Below, piece after piece: positions 24,761-33,800 of a DNA stretch of 39,837 bases. Source of the DNA: Chthoniobacter flavus (GTDB lineage Bacteria > Verrucomicrobiota > Verrucomicrobiia > Chthoniobacterales > Terrimicrobiaceae); contig CAMCXK010000027.1 of assembly GCA_945883435.1 (NCBI GenBank), positions 1 through 39,837 of the forward strand, given 5' to 3'. Each line of letters starts with the position of its first letter. The stretch's first letter is position 1. The position numbers and the translations under genes were made by a program. Under the pieces are notes generated by a model. That model saw only the letters and a list, made by a program, of their open reading frames with translations. It ran no database searches and was not told the origin of the DNA.

Positions 24761-25441
24761 ATGCAAGCGGTCATCTTCGATTGGGACGGCGTCGTCATCG
24801 ACTCCTCGGCACAACACGAGCGCTCTTGGGAGCTCCTTGCCGCCGAACGCTCACTGCCCCTGCCGCCCGGCCACTTCAAGAGGGGCTTCGGAAAGAAAAA
24901 CCAGCTGATCATTCCAGAAATCCTTGAGTGGTCCCGCGATCCGGCCGAGATCGATGCCCTCGGCCACCGCAAAGAAGAACTTTACCGCCTCCTCGTGCGC
25001 GAATCCGGCGTTGTGGTTTTGCCCGGCGCCCGGGAATTGCTGGCCGCGCTTCTCGAGGCGGGCATTCCCGCCGCTGTCGGTTCGTCAACCCCCCGCGCCA
25101 ATCTGGAGGCCATTTTCGCCGCCACCGGCCTGGATCGTTTTTTTCAAGCCGTGGTCTGTGGAGACGATGTGCGCCACGGCAAACCGGCGCCGGATGTCTT
25201 TCTCCAGGCCGCCGCCCGCTTGCACACCCCCGCTGCGGCGTGCCTCGTGATTGAGGATGCCCACGTCGGCATTCAAGCCGCCCACGCCGCAGGCATACCT
25301 GTTCTCGCCGTGGCCACCACCCATCCGCTCGATGAACTCGCGACCGCCACGGCGGCCGTTTCCAGTCTGCGGGAGGCCGATCCGCCCTTTCTGCAACAGG
25401 TCTGGCGCCTCGCTGCCGATCGTCGCCAAGGCGGCTTTTGA
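24761..25441 (+). CDS. HAD-superfamily phosphatase/phosphomutase, beta-phosphoglucomutase-like
   Basis: A 226-residue HAD enzyme. Motif I FDWDGVVIDSS is at residues 6-16 with nucleophile Asp7 and acid Asp9, motif II VGSSTPRANL near 107, motif III lysine in RHGKPAPDVFLQAA near 140, motif IV VIEDAHVGIQAAHAAGI near 164. The cap is helical and inserted after motif I, giving the subclass of beta-phosphoglucomutase and phosphoglycolate-type phosphatases. The start is the Met at 24761, ten bases after the M16 stop; a longer frame inside the peptidase gene is a shadow. Substrate not predictable. Confidence 0.88.
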   Translation: MQAVIFDWDGVVIDSSAQHERSWELLAAERSLPLPPGHFKRGFGKKNQLIIPEILEWSRDPAEIDALGHRKEELYRLLVRESGVVVLPGARELLAALLEAGIPAAVGSSTPRANLEAIFAATGLDRFFQAVVCGDDVRHGKPAPDVFLQAAARLHTPAAACLVIEDAHVGIQAAHAAGIPVLAVATTHPLDELATATAAVSSLREADPPFLQQVWRLAADRRQGGF

Positions 25442-25478
25442 TAATCGGAATCTCACAATTGCCCAACGTCCTCGACAA

Positions 25479-25886
25479 ATGAAAACAAAAATCCTGCCGC
25501 TGCTGGTGCTGATCGCCATGCTTGTTCCCGCCACGCTTTGCGCCGGGGACTCTTACATTTCGCAATATCAAGGCAAACGGCTTTACAGCTGGGACGGACA
25601 ATACCTCTCAAGATACCAGGGACCGCGGTTGTTTGAGTGGGATGGTGAATACTTGAGTGCCTACCAAGGTCGGCGGCTTTACCAGCGGGACGGCGAGTAT
25701 CTCTCGGAGTATCAAGGAAGCCGCATTTTGGAGATCGGCGGGAGATACATCTCACGCTACCAGGGCAACCGACTCTTCGAATGGGATGGCGAGTATCTTT
25801 CGCGCTATCAGGGCCCGCGGATTTTTGAAGTGGACGGGTCCATTCCCTTGCCGGTGCTGGCGCTGCTCGCTGCGGGAATGCTCTGA
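25479..25886 (+). CDS. Secreted protein built of six 16-residue YQG/WDG repeats
   Basis: A 135-residue protein: signal peptide of about 22 residues (MKTKILPLLVLIAMLVPATL then CA), then six tandem units of exactly 16 residues with consensus GEYLSRYQGPRLFEWD (residues 24-119). Invariant or near-invariant positions are Y3, S5, Y7, Q8, G9, R11 and an aliphatic at 12; unit 4 is the most diverged (SRILEIG). The tail GSIPLPVLALLAAGML is hydrophobic and could be a membrane or sorting tail. Alternating aromatic and small residues suggest a beta-strand repeat (beta-flower or solenoid type); function unknown. Starts 37 bases after the HAD gene; GATAAT at 25440-25445 could be a -10 box, suggesting its own promoter. 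No clear Shine-Dalgarno. Confidence 0.72.
   Translation: MKTKILPLLVLIAMLVPATLCAGDSYISQYQGKRLYSWDGQYLSRYQGPRLFEWDGEYLSAYQGRRLYQRDGEYLSEYQGSRILEIGGRYISRYQGNRLFEWDGEYLSRYQGPRIFEVDGSIPLPVLALLAAGML
25548..25835 (+). repeat. Six in-frame 48-bp tandem repeats
   Basis: The six units of the secreted repeat protein span 288 bases in exact 48-base steps (25548, 25596, 25644, 25692, 25740, 25788). Units are clearly diverged at the DNA level, with units 2, 5 and 6 most alike at the protein level, so the array is old rather than a fresh slippage product. Confidence 0.85.
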
Positions 25887-25950
25887 TTCAAAACCCCGAG
25901 CATCGCCATCCCGGAATCACGCCCATTGGGAAAGTCCACCACTCTTGACA

Positions 25951-25974
25951 GCCGGGTGTTGCAAACATCCCGGC
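25951..25974. terminator. Possible hairpin between convergent genes
   Basis: GCCGGG-TGTT (25951-25960) pairs with AACA-(T)-CCCGGC around a 3-base loop, with one bulged T. It sits in the 152-base gap between the convergent repeat-protein and porin genes. No T-run follows on either strand, so terminator function is only suggested by position. Confidence 0.35.
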
Positions 25975-26013
25975 CTGCCTCTGGCAGCAGAATCCTTACC
26001 GCGTGCCGGGTCC

Positions 26014-26030
26014 TCCTGTCTAAAAATCCG
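26014..26030. repeat. Copy 1 of a dispersed intergenic repeat
   Basis: The 17-base sequence TCCTGTCTAAAAATCCG occurs here, just past the porin stop, and again at 38476-38492; in both places it is followed by a near-identical (G/T)TTTCGG(T/A)TT. Both copies lie outside genes. Confidence 0.75.
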
Positions 26031-26038
26031 TTTTCGGT

Positions 26039-27304
26039 TTAAAAAACCATGCCGATCTCGGCGCCGAGCACCAAGGCATTCGGGATCGAGCCGGTGCCTC
26101 CGGGGCGCACGACCCATTGAATATCGGGCATGATGTAGAGCCAGGGAGTGATCTGCGCGCGGTAGTCGCATTCGACGACCCATTCGGCCGTGGCGAGGTT
26201 CGCATCCGGCGATCGATCGGCTTCCGCCTCGGAGAGGCTCATGGTGGTCATCCAGGTTCCCAGAAGAATCCAATCGTTGTCGCGGCCGGATATGGCTCCC
26301 TGCCAACCCGCTCCGAAGGCGGCAAAAAACGGAAATTCTGCCACGTCGTCCTGCGGTGACAGGGTCAGGGCATACCACGCGGTCAAGCCTTGGCCGGATT
26401 GGCCAGGCTCATTCCAGAGTTTTTGCTGTCCGACAGTGTAGAATCCATAGGTCTGCTCGCCGCCGTTGCCCTGAAACCGGGGGGATTCCTGCGAGCACCA
26501 ATAGGAGCCGGCGCGGTATTCGCCGGCGAGGTCCGAAGGGGACGGCATCCAAACAGCCTCGCCGATCAGCAACAGCCCATCACCGGCGCCGAAGCGCATG
26601 TCCAGACCATGATTGGCGACCACATCCACCGCTCCGGTGGCTTGAAAAATCCCCGCTTTGAATTCCATCGAGGGCCCGGGCTTGGCATGCACGAGGGCCG
26701 CCCAGGCGGAGGCCGGTGGCGTTGTGAAAAAGGTGTTGTCGCCAAGCACGGGCGGTGCGGGATTGATCGCTCCGGTGTAGAGTTGGAACATGTCGAGCGT
26801 TGCAAAATCATCGCCCACCGAAAAGCGCCCGAGTTTGGCGAGCCACTCGCCATCGGCCCATTCCTGCCTGACAAAAAGCTGGCTCCAAACAAAGGTGGGG
26901 AGAGACACGACTTCGGCCACTGCGAGCTCATTTCCCACGAATGTGTCGGACAGGTCGGTTCCGGACGTGTAGGCGATACTGGCGACGAATTCCCCGCCGT
27001 TCCAGCCGGCGAGTTTTTCCAGATCCGCGGTGAGTGCTGCTTGCACGGCTCCGATGTAGGCAAACCCGCGGGATTTTCCCCCCACGGGATTCCCCAGCAG
27101 ATCGGTCACGAAAGAAGCGTCGATGGCCACCCCCTGCTCGTCCCAGGCGTTTCGCGGAGAGAAGTCGAACAACCGGGGGGCTGCGGCGAGGCGGGTCCAC
27201 CCGGAGGCTTTGGCATCCAAGGGCACTTCGGCGAAGCCGTGCGGGAGAATACCCCAGCAAATGGCAGCCAAGGTGGAAAGACAAAGTCCGAAGCGCAAAG
27301 ACAC
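26039..27304 (-). CDS. OprB-type carbohydrate-selective porin
   Basis: A 421-residue outer-membrane beta-barrel of the OprB (Carb_OprB) family. GTG start at 27304 gives a signal peptide MSLRFGLCLSTLAAICWGIL...GFA (cut near residue 25). The mature part opens with LFDFSPRNAWDEQGVAIDAS-like sequence, then the family segment FVWSQLFVRQEWADGEWLAK followed by LGRFSVGDDFATL, long stretches of alternating aromatic and small residues, and ends in Phe (AEIGMVF), the usual C-terminal barrel signal. By family it allows passive uptake of sugars. Single-gene unit; a TTGACG at 27334-27339 might be a -35, with a poor -10. Confidence 0.85.
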   Translation of the reverse strand: MSLRFGLCLSTLAAICWGILPHGFAEVPLDAKASGWTRLAAAPRLFDFSPRNAWDEQGVAIDASFVTDLLGNPVGGKSRGFAYIGAVQAALTADLEKLAGWNGGEFVASIAYTSGTDLSDTFVGNELAVAEVVSLPTFVWSQLFVRQEWADGEWLAKLGRFSVGDDFATLDMFQLYTGAINPAPPVLGDNTFFTTPPASAWAALVHAKPGPSMEFKAGIFQATGAVDVVANHGLDMRFGAGDGLLLIGEAVWMPSPSDLAGEYRAGSYWCSQESPRFQGNGGEQTYGFYTVGQQKLWNEPGQSGQGLTAWYALTLSPQDDVAEFPFFAAFGAGWQGAISGRDNDWILLGTWMTTMSLSEAEADRSPDANLATAEWVVECDYRAQITPWLYIMPDIQWVVRPGGTGSIPNALVLGAEIGMVF

Positions 27305-27418
27305 GGTTTTGGTTCAATCAAGTCGCCCGCCCCCGTCAAGCCGTGAAATGCAAAGATCGCGGCGTTGCCCCACAATCGCGCTTGCCACGCGAAGCCGCCT
27401 GCCGAAGATGAAGCCGCT

Positions 27419-27679
27419 ATGAACGAAATGGAGGTTTATGCTCCCGGGGTGCGCCAGCCGGCGTATTTGCTGGGGTTGGCGCTCGAGTTCGACGCCATTC
27501 CACACCTGAATTACAAGGTCGATACCAACCACGACCTTGTTTATCTGGAGTCCAGCGGGCCTCTTCCCTCCAAGGAGATGTTGGCTTCGGTCTTTTCAAA
27601 ACTGGGCCTGGAGAGTCGCTTCGTGGGCCGTCCAGCGGAGGTTTTTACCGATTTGAAGAAAACCCAGCGGTTGGCCTGA
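27419..27679 (+). CDS. Small protein of unknown function
   Basis: An 86-residue acidic protein starting MNEMEVYAPGVRQPAYLLGL; an 18-codon upstream extension in frame is possible but low-complexity. It continues with EFDAIPHLNYKVDTNHDLVY and ends KKTQRLA. It has no signal peptide or membrane helix and a mixed alpha/beta look (YLESSGPLPSKEMLASVFSK). I do not recognise it. It is divergent from the porin and convergent with sufE (29 bases apart), so it forms its own unit. Codon use resembles real neighbours. Confidence 0.6.
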   Translation: MNEMEVYAPGVRQPAYLLGLALEFDAIPHLNYKVDTNHDLVYLESSGPLPSKEMLASVFSKLGLESRFVGRPAEVFTDLKKTQRLA

Positions 27680-27708
27680 GAAATCGAAAAAATCGTTTTT
27701 CCAGGAGT

Positions 27709-28155
27709 TCAAGCGGTGCGCCGGCGGTTGCTCCAGACCCGCACCACACCCTTCATGCGGGTGAGGATGTAGTAAACGGTTTGGCTGCGAAGGCGCACCA
27801 GATCGGCCCCGACGATGCGCGGAACGAAATCGGCCGGCACATTGAGAATCTCCTCGGGGGTGCAACCATCGAGTCCCTTGCAGAGAATAGCTGTCATCGC
27901 CTTGGTGAGGGTTTGCACTTGCGGGCCCAGCGTGATGCGGAAGGCACAGCCCCCGTCGTCCCGGACTTTGAGAAAGACGCCCACCGTATCGGTGCATTCC
28001 TCGTCCTTGCGGACATCCTCGAGGTCGAACGCCTCGCCGTCGCGCGGCGCGTGCTTGGACGCCGAGGCGGCGTAGGAGATCAGCGACTCGCGCTTTTCCG
28101 CATCGGGCAGCGACTCGAAAAGCCCGATGATGCGTGTGAGGCCGGCCGGGATCAT
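27709..28155 (-). CDS. SufE-like sulfur acceptor protein
   Basis: A 148-residue protein with the SufE fold. SufE takes persulfide sulfur from the cysteine desulfurase SufS and passes it to the Fe-S scaffold. Visible: MIPAGLTRIIGLFESLPDAE start, KDEECTDTVGVFLKV near residue 50 holding the acceptor Cys (family pattern x-x-C-x-S/D-x-V-W/F-L), ALT/ILCKGLDGCTPEEILNVP near 90 and a final helix RLRSQTVYYILTRMKGVVR. The position is two bases after the rhodanese stop, on the same strand, which makes a sulfur-transfer pair. No sufS/B/C/D here. A longer in-frame reading inside the rhodanese gene is a shadow. Confidence 0.82.
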   Translation of the reverse strand: MIPAGLTRIIGLFESLPDAEKRESLISYAASASKHAPRDGEAFDLEDVRKDEECTDTVGVFLKVRDDGGCAFRITLGPQVQTLTKAMTAILCKGLDGCTPEEILNVPADFVPRIVGADLVRLRSQTVYYILTRMKGVVRVWSNRRRTA

Positions 28156-28157
28156 GC

Positions 28158-29015
28158 TCAGCCCCTCTCGATCGGGGCTCCGACCCGGTTGCCCCACTCG
28201 GTCCAGGAACCATCGTAATTCCGCACGTTTTTGTAACCGAGCAGATAGGTCAGAACAAACCAGGTATGGCTGGAACGCTCGCCGATCCGGCAATAGGCGA
28301 TCACATCCTCGCCGGCGTGGAGGCCCGCCTCGGTTTCGTAAATCCGGCGGAGTTCGGTCTCGGACTTGAACGTGGAGTCGTCGTTCACCGCCATCTTCCA
28401 CGGCACACTGGCCGCCCCGGGGATGTGCCCGCCCCGGAGAACGCCCTCTTGCGGATACTCGGGCATGTGGGTGATTTCGCCCCGGAACTCGCCCGGGGAG
28501 CGCACATCGATCAAGGCCCTCCCATCGCGGCTGTGAGCCAGCGTCTGGTCATAGAGCGCGCGGATTTCGTCGTCTTTGCGCTCGGCAAGGGCTGTGTAGC
28601 GGCCCTTGTTGAAATGCGGCACCGCCTTGGTGAGATGGCGTCCTTCGGCGACCCACTTATCGCGCCCGCCATCCATGATTTTCACCTTGTCGTGGCCGAA
28701 AAGCCGGAAGCACCACAGGGCGTAGCAGGCCCACCAGTTCGATTTGTCACCGTAGAAAATCACGGTGGTGTCGTTTGAGATGCCGTGCCGTTCGCAAAGG
28801 GTGGCGAATTGCACGGGTGTGATGTAGTCGCGGATCGTCTGGTCCTGAAGATCGGAGCGCCAGTCGATGTGAACAGCCCCTTGGATATGGCCTGTATCGT
28901 AAAGGAGGATGTCTTCGTTGCTTTCCACCAAACGCACCCGGGGATCGGCCAGATGCGCGGCCACCCACTCGGTCGAAACCAGCGCGTCGGGATGGGCATA
29001 GTTCTTGTCGCTCAT
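28158..29015 (-). CDS. Two-domain rhodanese-type sulfurtransferase
   Basis: A 285-residue thiosulfate or 3-mercaptopyruvate sulfurtransferase. The start [20 protein letters not shown] is preferred to a Met seven codons upstream. The inactive first rhodanese domain has [20 protein letters not shown] near 30 and [16 protein letters not shown] near 88; the second has [20 protein letters not shown] near 164 and [13 protein letters not shown] near 191. The catalytic loop is [13 protein letters not shown] near residue 240, Cys first. The six-residue loop with Arg fits thiosulfate sulfurtransferase rather than the CGSGVTA loop of SseA. Followed after two bases by sufE. Confidence 0.92.
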   Translation of the reverse strand: MSDKNYAHPDALVSTEWVAAHLADPRVRLVESNEDILLYDTGHIQGAVHIDWRSDLQDQTIRDYITPVQFATLCERHGISNDTTVIFYGDKSNWWACYALWCFRLFGHDKVKIMDGGRDKWVAEGRHLTKAVPHFNKGRYTALAERKDDEIRALYDQTLAHSRDGRALIDVRSPGEFRGEITHMPEYPQEGVLRGGHIPGAASVPWKMAVNDDSTFKSETELRRIYETEAGLHAGEDVIAYCRIGERSSHTWFVLTYLLGYKNVRNYDGSWTEWGNRVGAPIERG

Positions 29016-29092
29016 GGGCGGAAAATAAACACACACCCTTCGCCGTGCAAGCCGGGTGATCTCCCCGGGGCGGGCGCAGGCGCGGCCGGGCC

Positions 29093-29611
29093 CTACAAGC
29101 CCCGTGCGGCGCGGAGTGCCGCCTCCAATTCGAACACCCGCCGCTCAAGGCGGGCGATCGACTGGTTTGCAAAAGCCAGGGCGTTCGATTTTTCGAGCAA
29201 CCGCTCCTCGAGTTCCATGACGCGCTGTTGCAGGCTCACACGGGTCGAGACAGCCGCCTCCCGGGGATTCGGAAAAAACGGGGTGTCCTGAAAAAGATGG
29301 GTTTCTCCGGTGCAGCAATTGATGAGCGGCGTCATGGCGTCGATCTCGCCCATGCGGTGGAACTCCAGCAAGGCGCCCGGACTGGTCGGTCCGTAAAGGG
29401 GCTGTCCATCCAAGTCCACCAGCCAGTCCATGCGCAGTTCGGCGACCATCGGGGCCTTGGTCCAATGCACCCCGTCGCCCGAAACCGAGTCCTGGGGATT
29501 CACCAGTGCGGAATCCACCCACGCGCGGATTTGATCGAACGGCACGGGTCCGAACACCTCGCCTTCCGCGTGCTTTCGCAAAAACCAATCCGGGGAGTTG
29601 CCATCGGGCAT
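29093..29611 (-). CDS. GYF_2-domain protein with C-terminal coiled coil
   Basis: A 172-residue soluble protein. Residues about 7-55 ([20 protein letters not shown] then [17 protein letters not shown] and GDGVHWTKA) match the GYF_2-like fold common in PVC and delta-proteobacterial proteins. A second, partial copy of the same type ([20 protein letters not shown], with DAMTPLIN) is at about 70-95. The C-terminal 45 residues ([20 protein letters not shown] through ELEAALRAA) are a heptad-type coiled coil, so it likely dimerises. Function unknown; GYF domains bind proline-rich peptides in other systems. Divergent from the ABC permease. Confidence 0.72.
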   Translation of the reverse strand: MPDGNSPDWFLRKHAEGEVFGPVPFDQIRAWVDSALVNPQDSVSGDGVHWTKAPMVAELRMDWLVDLDGQPLYGPTSPGALLEFHRMGEIDAMTPLINCCTGETHLFQDTPFFPNPREAAVSTRVSLQQRVMELEERLLEKSNALAFANQSIARLERRVFELEAALRAARGL

Positions 29612-29750
29612 CGGCGTTCATTGCCCGAGCGGCTGGTTTTTGGCAAGAATTCCCGGTTGCAAAATCGATTTTCTGGAAGCTCGCCGGCGCCTTCCTGCTT
29701 TGTCCGGCGGGCAGGTTGACACCCCGCCTGCCGGAAGGTATCGCAGTCAG

Positions 29751-30713
29751 ATGCTGCCGTATCTTGTTCGCCGCTCGGTCATCGGCGTTTTCCTGCTCTT
29801 TTGCTTCAGTGTGGTGTCGTTCCTCATGATCACACTGGCTCCCGGCAGCCCGTATCCCTGGGGCGAGCTGAATCCGAAAATCACTCCCCAGGTGCGGGAG
29901 ATGTTCCGCAAAAAGTTCCACCTCGACCGTCCTCTGCACGAGCAATATTGGCTGAATATGCGGGACCTGTTCACCGGCCGCCTGCGCAGCATCAAGGACG
30001 ACCGTCCCGTCTTGGAGCGAATTGCCGAGCGGCTTCCCGCAACGATGATCTTGAATATCGCAGCCATCGCCCTCTCGCTGTCCTTCGGACTCTGGATCGG
30101 CATCGCCTGTGCGCGGCGCGCCGGGCAACCCTTCGACTCGGCGGTCTCGGTCGGCGTCTTTGTTTTTATTGCGATCCCGACATTCTGGATCGCGAATCTG
30201 GCCATCATCTGGCTCGTCAAGGGCGCGGGAATCCCCGTTTTGGGCACCCAATCGTTCGGCATCGCGTTCCCCGGCCCGGTCTCCGAGGGGCTTGACCGGA
30301 TCTGGCATGTTTTGCTGCCCGCCTCGATCCTGGCGCTGGGCGGTATCGCGGTTCAATCACGCTACGTGCGCGCCAGCATGCTGGAGACGCTTCGCGAAAA
30401 CTACATCCGCACCGCGATGGCCAAGGGACTCGATGGCGAGGCGGTCTTTTACAAACACGCACTGCGCAATTCGATCCGGCCTCTGGTCACGGGCATCGGC
30501 GGTTTGCTGCCGGCCCTCATCGGCGGTTCCGTGATCGTGGAAACCATCTTCGCCTATCCCGGCATGGGGCGCATGGGCTACGAAGCGGTGCTTGAGCGGG
30601 ATTATCCCATGCTCGTCGCCCTCAATTTCATCGTGGCCGCGCTGGTCTTGGCGGGAAACCTTGTCTCGGATGTGCTCTACGCGGTCGTCGACCCCAGAGT
30701 GCGCCTCGAATAA
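29751..30713 (+). CDS. OppB/DppB-type ABC transporter permease, orphan
   Basis: A 320-residue inner-membrane permease for oligopeptides, nickel or similar solutes. From ATG 29751: MLPYLVRRSVIGVFLLFCFS (first helix), SFLMITLAPGSPY, a periplasmic loop with FHLDRPLHEQYWLNM, then five more helices and the cytoplasmic coupling motif (YIRTAMAKGLDGEAVFYKHA then LRNSIRPLVTG, near residue 220). It ends VLYAVVDPRVRLE as OppB proteins do. Length is normal. The usual partners (OppC, OppD/F, binding protein) are not adjacent; a terminator-like structure follows directly. Only its 5' neighbour, on the other strand, is unrelated. Confidence 0.9.
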   Translation: MLPYLVRRSVIGVFLLFCFSVVSFLMITLAPGSPYPWGELNPKITPQVREMFRKKFHLDRPLHEQYWLNMRDLFTGRLRSIKDDRPVLERIAERLPATMILNIAAIALSLSFGLWIGIACARRAGQPFDSAVSVGVFVFIAIPTFWIANLAIIWLVKGAGIPVLGTQSFGIAFPGPVSEGLDRIWHVLLPASILALGGIAVQSRYVRASMLETLRENYIRTAMAKGLDGEAVFYKHALRNSIRPLVTGIGGLLPALIGGSVIVETIFAYPGMGRMGYEAVLERDYPMLVALNFIVAALVLAGNLVSDVLYAVVDPRVRLE

Positions 30714-30786
30714 CCAACCTCTTTCTCCTTGCGGGAGGACATTGGCGGCTCTTCGCCCGCCGGTGGATTGAGGGTTGGTTTTTTTT
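30712..30786 (+). terminator. Intrinsic terminator after the orphan permease
   Basis: AACCAACC right after the stop codon (30712-30719) pairs with GGTTGGTT (30773-30780), enclosing a branch with GGCGG/CCGCC pairing (GGCGGCTCTTCGCCCGCC), and the second arm merges into a T8 run (30779-30786). A long, branched but convincing intrinsic terminator separating the permease from uvrA. Confidence 0.65.
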
Positions 30787-30843
30787 GCGGGAGGCGTATC
30801 ATCCCGCCCTCCCGCAGTCCGGCGGCCCGCCGCGACCGGGCCC

Positions 30844-33800
30844 ATGACCCAAACCCTACTTCCTGTGGAATCCATCAAGCTTCGTGGTGCGCGACAAAAC
30901 AACCTTCAAGGCATCGATCTCGAGTTGCCTCTGGGCAAGCTCATCGTCGTCACGGGGCCGAGCGGAAGTGGAAAATCGAGCCTGGCCTTCGACACCATCT
31001 ACGCGGAGGGCCAGCGGCGCTACGTCGAGACGTTCAGCCCCTACACCCGCCAGTTTCTCGAGCGCATGGACAAGCCGCTCGCGGATGCCATCGAAGGCAT
31101 TCCCCCGGCGATCGCGATTGAACAGGCGAACTCGGTGCGCACCACGCGCTCGACGGTCGGCACCATCACCGAGATCAACGACTATCTGAAGCTTCTCTTC
31201 CCGAGGGCTGCCAGTGCCGAGTGCCCGAAATGCCGCAAGCCGATCGTGCCCGGAACGCCCGGGGCGATTCTCCAGTCGATCGCGGCGGCCTTTCCGAAAA
31301 AGCCGTTTTTGGTGGCTTTCGAGGTCCCGGTGCCGAAGGACACGGCTCCCGCCGCGTTTTTTGAATTTCTCAACCAGCAGGGCTACCTCCGCGTCTGGCA
31401 CAAGGGGGCGGTCCATCGCACCGACGGGCCCCCCGCGCTCAAATCACTTCCGGAGCGGCTGGTGGTCGTTCAGGACCGGACCGGGGCGTCCTCGCCCGAT
31501 CGTGTCGCCGAGGCGGTCGAGAATGCCCTGCGCCTCGGCAACGATCGTCTTCTGGTGATCGATCCGGAGTCCGGCAAAACCCGCATTTTCACGACCGGTT
31601 GGCACTGCAGTTCCTGCGACGCGTCGATTCGGCCGCCCACCCCGGCCCTGTTCAGTTTCAACTCTCCGCTGGGAGCCTGTCCCGAGTGCAAGGGCTTCGG
31701 CCGGATCATCGGCATCGATATGCAGCGGGTCATTCCGGACCGCTCGCTTTCGATTTCCGAAGGCGTCATCAAACCCTTTCAAAGCGGCCAGTCGGCCGAG
31801 TGCCAGGACGACCTGATCCGCCACTGCCGCCAGCGCAAAATCGACCTCATGCGCTCGTTCGAGCGCCTGCCGCAGGCCGACCAGGATTTTGTCATCCACG
31901 GCGAACCCGGCCTCGATCCCAGGCAGGCCTGGGACTCGGGCCGCTGGTATGGAGTGGACGGATACTTCCACTGGTTGGAGAGCAAAACCTACAAGATGCA
32001 CATTCGAGTGCTGCTCTCCCGCTACCGGAGCTACCAGCCCTGCCCGGCCTGCAAGGGCGGGCGCTACCAGCCCGAGGCGCTGAATTTCCGCCTCGCGGGG
32101 TTGACCATCGCGGAGGTGGGTGCCATGCCGCTGAACCGCCTGCTCCCGATGCTCGAGGAGCTTTCGTTTCCGGAATCCGATGCGAGCGCCCGGCTGGTGC
32201 ACACCCAGGTCCGCTCGCGCGTGGGCTACCTTTGCCGCATCGGTCTCGGCTACCTCACGCTCGACCGGCCCACCCGCTCGCTCTCGGGCGGGGAGATCCA
32301 GCGGGTCAACCTCACAACGTGCCTCGGCGCCTCTCTCGTCAACACCCTCTTTGTGCTCGACGAGCCCAGCGTGGGATTGCATCCGCGCGATACCACGCGC
32401 CTCATCGAGATCCTGGAGGACCTCCGCGACAAGGGAAACACCCTTCTGGTTGTGGAGCACGAGGAGGCGCTCATTCGTGCGGCGGACGAGTTGGTCGATA
32501 TCGGCCCCGGCCGCGGCATTCACGGCGGCAAGCTGCTCTATTGCGGACCGGCGCGGGAGTTCCATGCCCCCGACTCGCTCACCGCGGACTACCTCGAGGG
32601 GAAAAAATGTATTCCGGTCCCTTCGAAACGCCGCAAACCGGAGGGCCATATCACCCTCAAGGGGGTCACCCACCACAACCTCAAAAACCTCAGCGCGAAA
32701 TTCCCGCTGGGCGTTCTTTGCGTGGTCACAGGCGTCTCGGGATCCGGGAAAACCTCCCTTGTGCGCGATGTTCTGCACAGGCAACTGATCGGCGAGGATC
32801 CCGCGGAGGACGAGGCGGCGGGATTCGTCAAATCGATTGCCGGCGACGAGGAGGTCGATGAGGTGGTCATGGTCGATCAGTCGCCGCTCGCCCGCACCCC
32901 GCGTTCGACACCCGCTGTTTATCTCGGGGTTTACGAGCACATCCGCGAGCTTTTCGGCTCCTCCCCCGCCGCTTTGGCCGCAGGGTTCACGCCCTCGAGC
33001 TTTTCGTTCAACACCGGCAACGGACGCTGCGACCGTTGCGCCGGCCTGGGATTCGAAAAGGTGGAAATGCAATTTCTCAGCGACTTGTTCCTCCGCTGCC
33101 CGGAGTGTGAGGGAACCCGGTTTCGCGCGCCGCTGCTCAAAATTCAAATCGCCGGCAAGTCGATCCACGATGTGCTGGAATTGACCGCGGCCGAGGCGGT
33201 GGAGTTTTTCAAACCGCTCGACAAGCAAGACCGCATCCTCGGTCCCCTCCGCCTGCTGGGCGAGGTGGGCCTTGAATACCTCCGGCTCGGCCAGCCGGTC
33301 AACGCGCTCTCGGGCGGGGAGTCGCAGCGCCTCAAGCTCGTGCACCACCTGATCCGCCAATCCCGTGAAAAAGCGCTCCTGATTTTCGACGAGCCGACCA
33401 CCGGTCTGCATTTCGACGATGTCGCCCTGCTCGTGAAGGTCTTCCACCGCCTTGTCGAGGAGGGGAACAGCGTGATCGTGATCGAGCACAACCTCGAGGT
33501 CGTCAAATGTGCCGACTGGGTCATCGACCTCGGCCCCGAGGGGGGATTGGAAGGCGGCCGGATCGTTGCGGCAGGCACTCCCGAGGCCATCGCGCGGGTT
33601 GCGGAATCCCACACCGGCCGCTATCTCGCGCCCCTTCTTGAAGATCGAAGCCCGGTTCTCCGCGAGGAGCCACGGCGACCCCGCCCGGCGACCCCACCCG
33701 CCCGCTCGATCCGCGTGCGCGGCGCCCGCGAGCACAATCTCAAAAACATCTCGGTCGACATCCCGAGGGACGGCATGGTCGTCGTCACCGGTCTCAGTGG

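Noticed and set aside
25548-25835. Reading the 48-bp array as a CRISPR or minisatellite
   Set aside because: The units are in frame, have no spacers, sit in a signal-peptide protein and are diverged at DNA level while conserved at protein level.
27681-27701. Weak A/T hairpin (GAAAAA...TTTTTC) between the small unknown gene and sufE
   Set aside because: Six A-T-rich pairs only; too weak to call a bidirectional terminator.
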